A DNA stretch of 64,000 bases from Modicisalibacter ilicicola DSM 19980 (GCF_900128925.1 NZ_FQUJ01000002.1:96856-160855), one strand, 5' to 3'; positions 37,988-48,103 are shown, numbered from the stretch's first letter. The notes: a model not told the origin generated them from the sequence alone. Numbers and translations are program-made.

Positions 37988-38130
37988 TTACGACTCGTTT
38001 TTTACCAACTCCCCGACCCACTCTCGCATGGTCTCGTTCATTACAGGACTGGGGCCTCGAGACAAGGTGATGACGAAACGGTCATCGAATTCGCCGACGC
38101 CGAAAACGCCGCTCGTGCCGTGCTCTCTGG
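37988..38130 (-). pseudogene. 3' remnant of a paralogue of the gene at 41734
   Basis: The minus strand encodes GEFDDRFVIT, then PVMNETMREWVGELVK and a stop at 37988. This matches the C-terminus of the protein at 41734 (ELEDRFVIT, PIMNETMREWVGELVK), with a pair of compensating indels between. There is no start and no upstream part. The rest of 38130-38323 is AT-richer and shows nothing I can identify. Confidence 0.8.
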
Positions 38131-38323
38131 CGGGACCTGTTCACGTCCGAAATACCGGTCCAGGATCGTCTAGGCGATGCGCATCATTAATGTCTCCATC
38201 CCACAAAGACCGGTAACTCTCAGATCGAGTCTGAATTACTACAAAGCATCCGATTCGGTAAAACAGGTGCTTATCTCTTTCTTTTTGTGGCCCTTTCTTT
38301 TTTGCTTTTCACGATTACCGGGC

Positions 38324-38357
38324 AAAAAACGGCGGCGCCTTCCGCGCCGCCGTTTTT
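38324..38357. terminator. Bidirectional rho-independent terminator after katG
   Basis: AAAAACGGCGGCGC and GCGCCGCCGTTTTT pair across a CTTCC loop, with A/T runs on both sides, so the hairpin can act on both strands. It lies 50 bp after the katG stop. Confidence 0.92.
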
Positions 38358-38406
38358 GCATGAGTCTCGGTAATTCGCCACTCATCCCGGGTCCTACCCC
38401 GATGTA

Positions 38407-40722
<2,316 letters not shown>

Positions 40723-40858
40723 TCACTCCAAACGTTCCCGGTTAAGAAGCCTTGCTGTGGTCCGGTGAGAAACTTTATCCATTTAGCTTTCTATACAATT
40801 ATTCTATATATTTATACATAAAATATATATTTTGCAACTATTATTGCCTCTATAAAAA

Positions 40859-40872
40859 TTGATTTGAATCAA
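40859..40872. promoter_or_regulatory. Perfect FNR/DNR-type palindrome upstream of katG, at the edge of a dmsA remnant
   Basis: TTGATTTGAATCAA is a 10/10 match to TTGAT-N4-ATCAA and fully palindromic. It lies 230 bp before katG in a very AT-rich stretch (40.78-40.88 kb). Class II spacing would give a long leader of about 195 nt for katG; it may be a relic of an anaerobic promoter. The rest of 40630-40858 shows no gene. Confidence 0.55.
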
Positions 40873-40915
40873 CAAAAAATCGAGAGACGACGGCGATGCG
40901 CAGCGCTGCATAGCG

Positions 40916-41086
40916 GGCGAACGAGGTCATGTGGTTGTCGATGACCACGATCATCTCGCACAGATTGTCATCGGCGAGGATCTCGTGGGCACGTTTGATC
41001 TCGGAGTGCAGATTCACCAGACAGTTGCCCGCATAGTTCCAGAGAAACTTGATGGGCACATCGAGCCTATCCTTGCCCCGCGCCGT
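40916..41086 (-). pseudogene. dmsA: Internal fragment of a DMSO-reductase-family molybdoenzyme
   Basis: The minus strand reads DVPIKFLWNYAGNCLVN then RAHEILADDNLCEMIVVIDN and HMTSFARYA, the segment that in DmsA-type enzymes leads to the DILLPD motif. Here it breaks off after ARYA and both flanks diverge. It is a remnant of an anaerobic respiration gene, about 55 codons long. Confidence 0.8.
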
Positions 41087-41129
41087 CCCGGCTACCGGTC
41101 ACCATGACATGACGTGCTTCTTGTGCTAG

Positions 41130-41157
41130 ATTGATACCAAAAAACGGTACCATCAAT
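41130..41157 (+). promoter_or_regulatory. Candidate HicB operator overlapping the hicA start
   Basis: ATTGAT and ATCAAT form an inverted repeat that encloses a second imperfect one (ATACC / GGTAC). The site covers the hicA ATG at 41156, where no Shine-Dalgarno is seen. Autoregulation by the ribbon-helix-helix domain of HicB would fit. Confidence 0.45.
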
Positions 41158-41410
41158 GAAACGTAAACATGAGCGCACGCTTGCGGCCATCTTCAGTCGT
41201 CCAGCCTCCGGGTCCATTCCCTGGAAAGACATCGAAGCGCTTCTGGGAGCGCTAGGTGCAGAGGTCGAGGAGCGTGAAGGTTCCCGAGTCGCGGTAGTGC
41301 TGTTTGGCGAAGTGCGTGTTTTCCATCGTCCACACCCATCGCCCAAGACCGACAAAGGAGCCGTTGCCAGTGTCCGCAAGTGGTTGGAAGAGAACGGAGT
41401 AACGCCATGA
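41156..41410 (+). CDS. hicA: HicA-family toxin (mRNA interferase)
   Basis: 84 residues. The IPWKDIEALLGALGAEV helix and strand, then VFHRPHP with the catalytic His, identify HicA, a dsRBD-fold RNase. The C-terminus is VASVRKWLEENG. It overlaps hicB by 4 bp, toxin first, the usual hicAB order. Confidence 0.88.
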   Translation: MKRKHERTLAAIFSRPASGSIPWKDIEALLGALGAEVEEREGSRVAVVLFGEVRVFHRPHPSPKTDKGAVASVRKWLEENGVTP

Positions 41411-41742
41411 ACAACACCATGGTCATCGATGGTCACCGGGCCATCATTCAATACGATCCCGAGATCGAGATGTTCCGGGGAGAATTCACCGGCTTGAACG
41501 GCAGCGCGGATTTCTATGCGGAGAGTGTGGAAGCATTGCGGGAGGAAGGAAAAGCCTCCCTGCGCACCTTCCTGGAGGTATGTCAGGAGAAGGGAATCGA
41601 GCCCGTCAAGGCGTACTCGGGGAAATTCCAGGTACGCCTGTCGGAGGAGCTGCATCGGGATGCCGTGGACGCGGCAAAGGCACGCGGCGAGAGCCTGAAT
41701 CAGTTCGTGGCTCAGGCCATTCAGCATGAACTGTCAACGTGA
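41407..41742 (+). CDS. hicB: HicB-family antitoxin with ribbon-helix-helix domain
   Basis: 111 residues. The N-terminal RNase-H-like part (AIIQYDPEIEMFRGEFTGL, DFYAESVEALREE) is followed by a C-terminal Arc-like DNA-binding part, FQVRLSEELHRDAVDAAKA, ending in ESLNQFVAQAI. It neutralises HicA and likely represses the operon. Its end overlaps the convergent gene at 41734 by 9 bp. Confidence 0.9.
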   Translation: MNNTMVIDGHRAIIQYDPEIEMFRGEFTGLNGSADFYAESVEALREEGKASLRTFLEVCQEKGIEPVKAYSGKFQVRLSEELHRDAVDAAKARGESLNQFVAQAIQHELST

Positions 41743-42147
41743 AGGCGACACCGGCCCGATTTTGACCAGCTCCCCGACCCACTCCCGCATGGTCTCGTTC
41801 ATGATCGGGTTGGGCGCCTCGAGAAAGGTGATGACGAAACGGTCCTCGAGTTCGCAGACGCCGATCGAGCGAGGCCGGGGCGCCATGGCCAAGGGGTTGG
41901 GCAGCTTGAGCCCGAAGCAGAACACCAGATGCTTGGCGGCGCGAATATCCTCGGCGATCTCGCCCTCGGGCAGCGAACGGGTATGGGCGTAATGATCGAA
42001 GACGGCGATCTGGCAGGCCCGGGGGTCCTGCTCCACCTTGTCGTGGAAGAAGTCGATGATCGCGTCCACGGACTCGAAAGGCGTTGCGGCCTTGGGCAGG
42101 TCGAGATGGTGGGTGGGATACTTGTCCATGAAAAGCGTGGTTTGCAC
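41734..42147 (-). CDS. Conserved hypothetical protein of the sulfur-linked island
   Basis: 137 residues, soluble, no signal peptide. Motifs are KYPTHHLDLPKAATPFESVD, a short IAVFDHYAHT segment with His, and LVFCFGLKLPNPLAMAPR near the middle with a single Cys. I do not recognise the family. The GTG at 42147 is chosen because AGGAGG lies 9 nt upstream. A decayed second copy of its 3' end lies at 37988. It follows the SBF-type transporter by 21 bp and is probably in its operon. Confidence 0.7.
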   Translation of the reverse strand: MQTTLFMDKYPTHHLDLPKAATPFESVDAIIDFFHDKVEQDPRACQIAVFDHYAHTRSLPEGEIAEDIRAAKHLVFCFGLKLPNPLAMAPRPRSIGVCELEDRFVITFLEAPNPIMNETMREWVGELVKIGPVSPSR

Positions 42148-42168
42148 GGGAGAGTGCCTCCTGGTGGT

Positions 42169-43134
42169 TCAGGCCAATCGGGGCCCGAAGAAACGTTCAC
42201 TGAGCTTCACGTACCAGGCGGCGGACTGCACCTGGAGGATATAGGCGACGGCAATCAGCAGCGCCGCATCGGCGCTGGCCTCGCCGAAAGCGTTCATGGC
42301 CAGGGCCAGGGCGATGGACAGGTTGCGCATCACCGTGCCGTAGACCAGGGCGATGGCGTCCCCTCGCGGCAGTAGCCACCTGGCGACGAAGGTGCTGAAG
42401 GCGTAGTTGAAGGCGTAGAGCGCGAACAGGGGCACGAGGATATCGAGCAGCATCTGCGGTTGTGCCACCAGTTCCCCTCCCTTCAGGGCGATGGCGACGA
42501 AGACGATCCCCAGCACCCCCAGGGTCGACAGCGGCGGAAACCGGGGTGCCCAGCGCTGCTGGTACTCCTGTTGTCCGTGGCGGCGGATCAGGTACGCCTG
42601 GGTCAATTGTCCCGCGAGCATGGGCAGGAACACGACCAGGGCGATCTGCAGGAAGACGGCAATCAGGTCCACCGGCACCGTCGCGCCCATCAGCCACTGC
42701 ACGTAGAACGGCGTGGCCAGGGAGCCGAGAATCAGGCCCACCACCGTCATCTTGACCGCGGCGGCAAGATTGCCCTCGGCGAACCCGGTCCAGGCGATGG
42801 TCATGCCGCTGGTCGGCAGCAGCGCGGCCAGCAGCAGCCCCAGGGCGAGATAGGGCTGCTCCGGGAACCATAGCCGCCCCAGGGCGAAGGCGACGAAGGG
42901 GATGATCGCGAAATTGATTGCCTGGGCCAGCAGCTGCGACTTGGCATCTCCGCCCTCGAGCAGCTTGCGCAGCTTGAGGTTGACCATCATCGGATAGACC
43001 ATCAGCAGCGTCAGCGGCACGATCAGCGTTCGCAGCCAGTCCGTCGGCGCGCTCAGGCCATACAGCAGACCCAGCAGCATCGCCACCGGAATGGCCAGGG
43101 TCAGGTTGCGGGTCATGCGAATCAGCAGGCTCAT
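42169..43134 (-). CDS. SBF/ACR3-like (bile acid:sodium symporter superfamily) transporter
   Basis: 321 residues, ten helices. LLPTSGMTIAWTGFAEGNLAA with the unwound TSGM crossover and the later GTVMRNLSIALALAMNAFG are typical of the superfamily. Substrates range from arsenite to organic anions. The absence of arsC/arsH and the presence of a sulfur-type regulator and DsrE-like protein argue against arsenic, but it is not excluded. Confidence 0.82.
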   Translation of the reverse strand: MSLLIRMTRNLTLAIPVAMLLGLLYGLSAPTDWLRTLIVPLTLLMVYPMMVNLKLRKLLEGGDAKSQLLAQAINFAIIPFVAFALGRLWFPEQPYLALGLLLAALLPTSGMTIAWTGFAEGNLAAAVKMTVVGLILGSLATPFYVQWLMGATVPVDLIAVFLQIALVVFLPMLAGQLTQAYLIRRHGQQEYQQRWAPRFPPLSTLGVLGIVFVAIALKGGELVAQPQMLLDILVPLFALYAFNYAFSTFVARWLLPRGDAIALVYGTVMRNLSIALALAMNAFGEASADAALLIAVAYILQVQSAAWYVKLSERFFGPRLA

Positions 43135-43192
43135 GCCTCATCCCTCGGCAAACGAGGCGACCGCCGCCTGGCGACGGCCGTCGGCGTAGCGA

Positions 43193-43666
43193 CTAGAAGT
43201 GGAAGACCTTGGTATCCGGGTCGCGCATCATCTCGGCCATGGGACCGGGCTGGGCGGCGCTCACGCCCTCGCGCAGGTCGTCCTCCTGATAATCGCTGTT
43301 GGGCAGGTAGAGCGCACAGACCGCTACCTTGGCGCCATCGTCCAGGATCATCTGCAACAGGCCTTCGGGCTTCATGTCCTTAGGCGCCAGGGCGGACTCG
43401 CTCTGGTAATCGGCGATCGCCAGATCCCCGGCCTGGTCGCAGAGCAGGATGTTCAACTCCGTGCCCTGCTGCTGCATGGTGCGGGAGAGCACCATGGCCA
43501 TGCCCTGGGTCTGCAGCGAGTCGCTGGTGACGATCACCATGGCCTTCTCCGCGGCGCCCTGCTGGGCAGACGCTTCCGGGCTGGCATGTGACGTGGCGAG
43601 GGCGCCAAGTCCCAGAACGAGGGTGGCCAGCGGCAGGAAGAGACGGGTGTGTCGGGATGGGGTCAT
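43193..43666 (-). CDS. Exported DsrE-like protein
   Basis: 157 residues: signal peptide ending SHASP, then a DsrE-type Rossmann-like fold, with MVIVTSDSLQTQGMAMVLSR, ELNILLCDQAGDLAI and KVAVCALYLPNSDY. Two Cys (in LLCDQ and AVCAL) lie at positions where DsrE/TusD-like proteins carry sulfur. AAGGAG precedes the ATG at 43666. It is divergent from the BigR-like regulator; a shared AT-rich operator lies between. It may bind or relay persulfide in the periplasm. Confidence 0.75.
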   Translation of the reverse strand: MTPSRHTRLFLPLATLVLGLGALATSHASPEASAQQGAAEKAMVIVTSDSLQTQGMAMVLSRTMQQQGTELNILLCDQAGDLAIADYQSESALAPKDMKPEGLLQMILDDGAKVAVCALYLPNSDYQEDDLREGVSAAQPGPMAEMMRDPDTKVFHF

Positions 43667-43750
43667 CGGTTTTCTCCTTGACGTGAGTCTCCCGAGGGAG
43701 GGGCGTTTCCTCCCGCGATCGGGAGGTGATTCCATGATAGCCTTTCAATC

Positions 43751-43768
43751 TATTTTTTAATATAATGT
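43751..43768. promoter_or_regulatory. Candidate BigR-type operator, copy 1
   Basis: TATTTTTTAATATAATGT lies between the divergent DsrE-like and BigR-like genes. It differs at only two of 18 positions from the motif at 49433-49450 in another divergent promoter. BigR/SqrR operators known elsewhere are AT-rich like this. Confidence 0.65.
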
Positions 43769-43802
43769 TTTTTACAGAATCATAAGGAGCCCTGTTACGA
43801 CG

Positions 43803-44114
43803 ATGCGACAAGATACCGCACTGGAACTGGACCGCCTTCGCGAGAGCGCCGACGAGGCGGGACGACTGCTCAAGACACTGGCCAACACGGATCGCCTGAT
43901 GCTGCTGTGCCAGCTCTCCCAGGGTGAGATGAACGTGGGCGAACTGGAACGCGAGCTGGGCATCGAACAGCCCACGCTCTCGCAACAGCTGGCGGTGCTG
44001 CGTCGAGAAGGTCTCGTGGCGACGCGCCGGGAGGGAAAGCAGATCTACTACCGCATCAGCAGCGAGCAGGCCATGGCGGTCATCCAGACGCTCTACGAGC
44101 AGTTCTGCGCCTGA
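43803..44114 (+). CDS. BigR/SqrR-like ArsR-family persulfide-responsive repressor
   Basis: 103 residues. The winged helix has IEQPTLSQQLAVLRREGLV as recognition helix and TRREGKQIYYRI as wing. One Cys lies in LMLLCQLSQGE (helix 2) and one in the C-terminal EQFCA (last helix), the positions of the cysteine pair that forms a tetrasulfide in BigR/SqrR. It lacks the metal-site ELCVC of ArsR. It should derepress sulfur genes when reactive sulfur rises. It lies 97 bp before the octaheme cytochrome gene. Confidence 0.8.
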   Translation: MRQDTALELDRLRESADEAGRLLKTLANTDRLMLLCQLSQGEMNVGELERELGIEQPTLSQQLAVLRREGLVATRREGKQIYYRISSEQAMAVIQTLYEQFCA

Positions 44115-44211
44115 ACGAGACCACTTCTCGAAAACGATAAAAAACCGCGACTTACCCCATGACGACAGGAAACACATAACGCACAAGAGATGGTTGCCAA
44201 GAGGGGGAATC

Positions 44212-45810
44212 ATGATGGGGTCATACACAAGACGAATCCCGTGGGGGCTCTTGGCCGCCATGCTGATGCTGGCGTCGGGCTCGGCGACGGCGCTGGAACG
44301 CGCATCACCCTCGACGGCGGACCATGAACGCTTCAAGGCGCTGCAGGGCCCCTTCGCCTCGGGCCCCGAGGTCACCGAGGCGTGCCTGAAGTGCCATACC
44401 GAGGCCGCCGACCAGCTCCAGGCCACCACCCACTGGACCTGGGAGTACCTGCATCCCGAAACCCGGCAGCTGCTGGGCAAGCGCCACGTGGTCAACAGCT
44501 TCTGCGGTTCGGTAGCCTCCAACGAGCCGTTCTGCACCAGTTGCCATACCGGCTACGGCTGGGACGACATGCGCGAGGCCCCGCCGGTCGCGGGCAACCG
44601 GGTCGACTGCCTGGTCTGTCATGACACCACCGGCGACTACTGGAAATCCCCCACCGGGGCCGGCCATCCGGTCTATGAATCCCTCGATCCTGCCGATGAC
44701 ACGGCCAGGCAACCACCCGATCTGGCGCGCATCGCCCGGAACATCGGCCCCACCGGCAGGCAGAACTGCGGCAGCTGTCATTTCTACGGCGGCGGTGGCG
44801 ACGGCGTGAAGCACGGCGACCTGGACTCGTCCCTGGTCGACCCGCCGCGCACGCTGGACGTGCACATGGCGCCGGAGGGCGCCGATTTCGCCTGTGCCGA
44901 CTGTCACACCACCTCGGCACACAGCGTCACCGGCAGTCGCTATCTGACCAAGGCCCGGGACACCCAGGGCATCGACGTGCCGGGACACACCGACTTCACC
45001 CGCTCCTCCTGCGAGTCCTGCCACGGCCTGGCACCTCACGCATCCACCAAGCTCAACGACCACATCGACCAGGTCGCCTGCCAGAGCTGCCATATCCCCG
45101 CCTTCGCCCGGGGCGGCGTGGCCACCAAGACCTGGTGGGACTGGTCCACCGCCGGGCGGCTCGGCGAGGATGGCGAACCCCTCAAGATTCGTGACGCGGA
45201 CGGCAATCTCGAGTACCTGAGCACCAAGGGCAGCTTCCGCCATGGCGAGAACGTGGTGCCGGAGTACCGCTGGTTCGATGGCCAGGTGCGCTACACCTTG
45301 CGCAGCGACACCCTCGACGACAGCCAACAGCCCATCGAGATCAACCGGATCCAGGGCAGCCACGACGACCCCGATTCGCGCATCTGGCCCTTCAAGATCA
45401 TGCAGGGCAAGCAGCCCTACGACCCGGTCAACCAGCATCTGCTGGTCAACCACGTCTACAGTGCCGTCGACGACACGGCGCTGTGGACGAACTTCGACTG
45501 GGCCAAGGCGCTGAAGGCCGGCGCGGAGTATGCCGACCAGCCCTACAGCGGCGAGTTCGATTTCGTGGAAACCCGCATGCACTGGCCCATCACCCACATG
45601 GTGGCGCCGGCCGAGGACGCCTTGCACTGCAGCGCCTGCCATGCCCGGGAGGGGCGGCTGGCGGCGCTGACGGATTTCTATCTCCCCGCCCGGGACCGCA
45701 GCGTCTGGCTGGATCGGGCGGGCTGGAGCGCCGCCCTGCTGGTGCTGGTCGGCAGCCTTACCCATGCCGGCGGGCGCATCCTGACACGCCGCAGGAGGAA
45801 AGACTCATGA
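44212..45810 (+). CDS. Octaheme tetrathionate reductase-type cytochrome c (OTR), membrane anchored
   Basis: 532 residues. Signal peptide ending SATA, eight CxxCH sites (CLKCH, CTSCH, CLVCH, CGSCH, CADCH, CESCH, CQSCH, CSACH) and a C-terminal helix with a short basic tail. The arrangement fits the OTR family known from Shewanella, which reduces tetrathionate, and nitrite or hydroxylamine in vitro. The ATG at 44212 follows AGAGGGGGAATC. It overlaps a cytochrome b gene by 4 bp, giving a quinol-to-octaheme pathway. Confidence 0.9.
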   Translation: MMGSYTRRIPWGLLAAMLMLASGSATALERASPSTADHERFKALQGPFASGPEVTEACLKCHTEAADQLQATTHWTWEYLHPETRQLLGKRHVVNSFCGSVASNEPFCTSCHTGYGWDDMREAPPVAGNRVDCLVCHDTTGDYWKSPTGAGHPVYESLDPADDTARQPPDLARIARNIGPTGRQNCGSCHFYGGGGDGVKHGDLDSSLVDPPRTLDVHMAPEGADFACADCHTTSAHSVTGSRYLTKARDTQGIDVPGHTDFTRSSCESCHGLAPHASTKLNDHIDQVACQSCHIPAFARGGVATKTWWDWSTAGRLGEDGEPLKIRDADGNLEYLSTKGSFRHGENVVPEYRWFDGQVRYTLRSDTLDDSQQPIEINRIQGSHDDPDSRIWPFKIMQGKQPYDPVNQHLLVNHVYSAVDDTALWTNFDWAKALKAGAEYADQPYSGEFDFVETRMHWPITHMVAPAEDALHCSACHAREGRLAALTDFYLPARDRSVWLDRAGWSAALLVLVGSLTHAGGRILTRRRRKDS

Positions 45811-46496
45811 AACGGGTGATGATCTACAAGCGCTTCGAACGCTTCTGGCACTGGTCCCAGGCAGCGCTGATCTTCTTTCTGATGTTCACCGGCTTCGAAA
45901 TCCACGGCAGCTATCAGGCGCTGGGCTTCGGCACCGCCGCCCGACTGCATGGCCTGGCCGCCTACACGCTGATAGGCCTGTGGATCCTGGCGATCTTCTG
46001 GCACTTCACCACCGGCGAATGGCGCCAGTACATCCCCACCACCGACAAGCTGGGCGCGGTGATCCACTATTATCTGATCGGCACCTTCACCGGTGCCGAA
46101 CACCCCTTCCGCCAGACCACCCGGGCCAAGCACAATCCGCTGCAACGCCTGGCCTACCTGGGCTTCAAGCTGGTGATCTCGCCACTCATCTGGATCTCGG
46201 GGCTCTTGTACCTGTTCTACAATCAGTGGCCCGCCTGGGGCCTGGAGGGCCTGTCCCTGGGCGGCGTGGCCCTGGTGCACACCGCCGCGGCCTTCGCCAT
46301 GCTGGCCTTCGTGATCGGCCACGTCTACATGGCGACCATGGGCAAGACGGTCTTCAGCCTGGTCAAGCCTATGATCACCGGCTATGAAGACTCCAGGGAG
46401 CAGTTACCCGCGAAGGACGCGCCTGATCGAGGCACCGTCGAAGCGCCGCATCAGCCGCCATCCGGTCAAGGCCATCATCCCGGTGGCAGTCAATGA
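45807..46496 (+). CDS. Cytochrome b subunit of the octaheme complex
   Basis: 229 residues. Four helices with His pairs (FWHWSQAALIFFLMFTGFEIHG, AARLHGLAAYTLIGLW, IFWHF, GHVYMATMG) are those of formate dehydrogenase/hydrogenase-type cytochromes b. It would take electrons from quinol to the octaheme cytochrome. The last 25-30 residues, after the MITGYED end of the domain, overlap an RND remnant in another frame, so the natural C-terminus may have been replaced by a rearrangement. Confidence 0.85.
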   Translation: MKRVMIYKRFERFWHWSQAALIFFLMFTGFEIHGSYQALGFGTAARLHGLAAYTLIGLWILAIFWHFTTGEWRQYIPTTDKLGAVIHYYLIGTFTGAEHPFRQTTRAKHNPLQRLAYLGFKLVISPLIWISGLLYLFYNQWPAWGLEGLSLGGVALVHTAAAFAMLAFVIGHVYMATMGKTVFSLVKPMITGYEDSREQLPAKDAPDRGTVEAPHQPPSGQGHHPGGSQ

Positions 46497-46600
46497 GGTG
46501 GGCACGCCGACCATCATGGCGAACCGCATCATCTCATGGCAGCGGTGCTGCCCATGGCTTTCGTCAGCGGCCCGGTGGGGTCCTGCATGAGCAGACTGAC
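46440..46600 (+). pseudogene. Internal fragment of an RND efflux permease
   Basis: One plus frame reads KAIIPVAVNEVGTPTIMA and a shifted frame reads AAVLPMAFVSGPVGSCMS; together they match the helix 4-5 region of RND pumps (AVNEVG.PTI, then AALLPMAFVSG). A frameshift separates them near 46530. It is unrelated in frame to the upstream cytochrome b and is not a copy of the pump at 31511 as far as I can see. Confidence 0.72.
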
Positions 46601-46613
46601 GGCATCACTCCCT

Positions 46614-47348
46614 TTAGGCTTTCGATGCCACGATGATGGCTGCGACCAATACGCCACCTCCCAATGCGAACAGCCCATATTTGCGATGCTCCTGCTCTGC
46701 GCGAGGCAGTAGGTGCGTGGCACCCACATAGATCAAGGCGCCTGCGGACAATGCCAACACCACTCCCAGACTTGACGGCGCGATGGCACTGATAAATGGA
46801 TAGGACACCAGCATGCCCAGCGGAGTCGTGGCAGCAGCAGCCAAAAAAGCCAGCACTGCCGAACTACGCTCGTTGAAGCCGGCGCGCAGCAACAAGAGAT
46901 AGGTGATCATCCCCTCCGGAAATTCGTGCAACACCATTCCCAGACTAGCGAGATAGCCGGTAAGGATACTTACACTGAAGGTGACGGAGTAGATGAAGCC
47001 ATCGATGAACGAGTGCAAGCCAATGCCGAGCATCGGCACGAGGCCGAAGACATAGTCCTTCTTGCCGGGTTCTTTATCGCAGTTGAAAACAGCGAGAAAG
47101 CGGTTGGACAGATGCAAGCCGAAAAAGCCGGCCAGTAGCCAGGCAGGCGCCTGGGCGTTCATGCTCAACGCTCTGGGCACGATATGCAAAAATGACGACG
47201 AAATCAGCACTCCAGCGGCAAAATACATGAAGTAAGTGGTGTTGCGGCTGCCCCAACGCGAAAAGTAGCGAATGACGAAGATACCGAGGGAGGTGACCAA
47301 TGCAGCCGCCAGGCTGGTGGCAAACGCTGTCCAGAAGGTGTTCTGCAT
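46614..47348 (-). CDS. ZIP-family divalent metal transporter
   Basis: 244 residues, eight helices. HSFIDGFIYSVTFS and LHEFPEGMITYLLLL carry the H..D and HE..E metal site of helices 4 and 5. It imports Zn2+, Fe2+ or related ions. AGGAAAG precedes the ATG at 47348. The sequence around it is less GC-rich than the core genes and the gene lies between two remnants, so it may be a recent arrival. Confidence 0.87.
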   Translation of the reverse strand: MQNTFWTAFATSLAAALVTSLGIFVIRYFSRWGSRNTTYFMYFAAGVLISSSFLHIVPRALSMNAQAPAWLLAGFFGLHLSNRFLAVFNCDKEPGKKDYVFGLVPMLGIGLHSFIDGFIYSVTFSVSILTGYLASLGMVLHEFPEGMITYLLLLRAGFNERSSAVLAFLAAAATTPLGMLVSYPFISAIAPSSLGVVLALSAGALIYVGATHLLPRAEQEHRKYGLFALGGGVLVAAIIVASKA

Positions 47349-47471
47349 ACTTTCCTGCCTCGGTGACACGCCGAAAGAGCGTTCGATAGTACCCTCTACC
47401 CGCACTCACCTCAGTGTTGACGCGATAGCGCTTCGCCACCGGTATCATATCGGAAATTCTTCACATTGAGC

Positions 47472-47612
47472 GTACATCAGCCAGATCGTCGCCGTCTGAA
47501 CCATCAGGAGCAGCGCGATCAGCAGTCGATAGGCCATGCTAAATTTGTCGATCAAGCCAATATCGACCAATCCCTTGTTAATGAAAAACTGCAGCATCAC
47601 TACGACAAAACT
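47472..47612 (-). pseudogene. 3' remnant copy of the membrane-protein gene at 48144
   Basis: The minus strand encodes QFFINKGLVDIGLIDKFSMA then a LLMVQTATIWL segment, closely matching the C-terminal region of the protein at 48144 (QFFINKGLVAIGLIDKFGMA). About 20 differences in 123 aligned bases, with no indel; the flanks diverge. It ends near trxC. The rest of 47349-47471 shows nothing. Confidence 0.85.
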
Positions 47613-47615
47613 TAC

Positions 47616-48053
47616 TTACAGCAGATGCGACTGCAGCCACTGGTTGAGCTGGGAAGCCTGCATCACGCCCGCCTGGCGAGCGATCTCCTGGCCGCGACGG
47701 AAGACGACCAGGGTGGGAATGCTGCGAATACCGAAGCGCCCGGCAATGGCTTGCTCGGCCTCGGTATCCAGCTTGGCGAAACGTAGGCGCGGTTCGAGTT
47801 CGCGGGTCACCTGGGCAAAGATCGGGGCCATCATCTTGCAGGGCCCACACCAACTCGCCCAGAAATCCACCACGATCGGCAGGTCGCTGCGATTGACCAT
47901 CGCCTCATAGTTGCCGGCATTCAGCTCGATGGGTTCACCGGTGAATAGCGCCTGCTTGCACTTGCCGCATCTGGCGCTCTCGCCCAGCCTGTTCGTCTGG
48001 ACGCGATTTATGCTGAAGCAATGGGGACAGGCCAGTTGAATGGCATCGCTCAT
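47616..48053 (-). CDS. trxC: TrxC, thioredoxin 2
   Basis: 145 residues. An N-terminal zinc ribbon with CPHC and CGKC precedes a thioredoxin domain with WCGPCK. GGGAGAATGAA lies before the ATG. TrxC is often induced by oxidative stress and reduces persulfides and protein disulfides, which fits the sulfur-linked neighbours. It lies downstream of the membrane-protein gene behind a stem-loop. Confidence 0.95.
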   Translation of the reverse strand: MSDAIQLACPHCFSINRVQTNRLGESARCGKCKQALFTGEPIELNAGNYEAMVNRSDLPIVVDFWASWCGPCKMMAPIFAQVTRELEPRLRFAKLDTEAEQAIAGRFGIRSIPTLVVFRRGQEIARQAGVMQASQLNQWLQSHLL

Positions 48054-48103
48054 TTCATTCTCCCGAGGCGGTGTGTTCCATGGATGATAGCGGTAACAAG
48101 GCA

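Noticed and set aside
40780-40840. AT-rich stretch upstream of katG as a third BigR-type operator
   Set aside because: It shares A/T runs with the 18-bp motif but no alignment without gaps reaches the 16/18 level; composition alone explains it.
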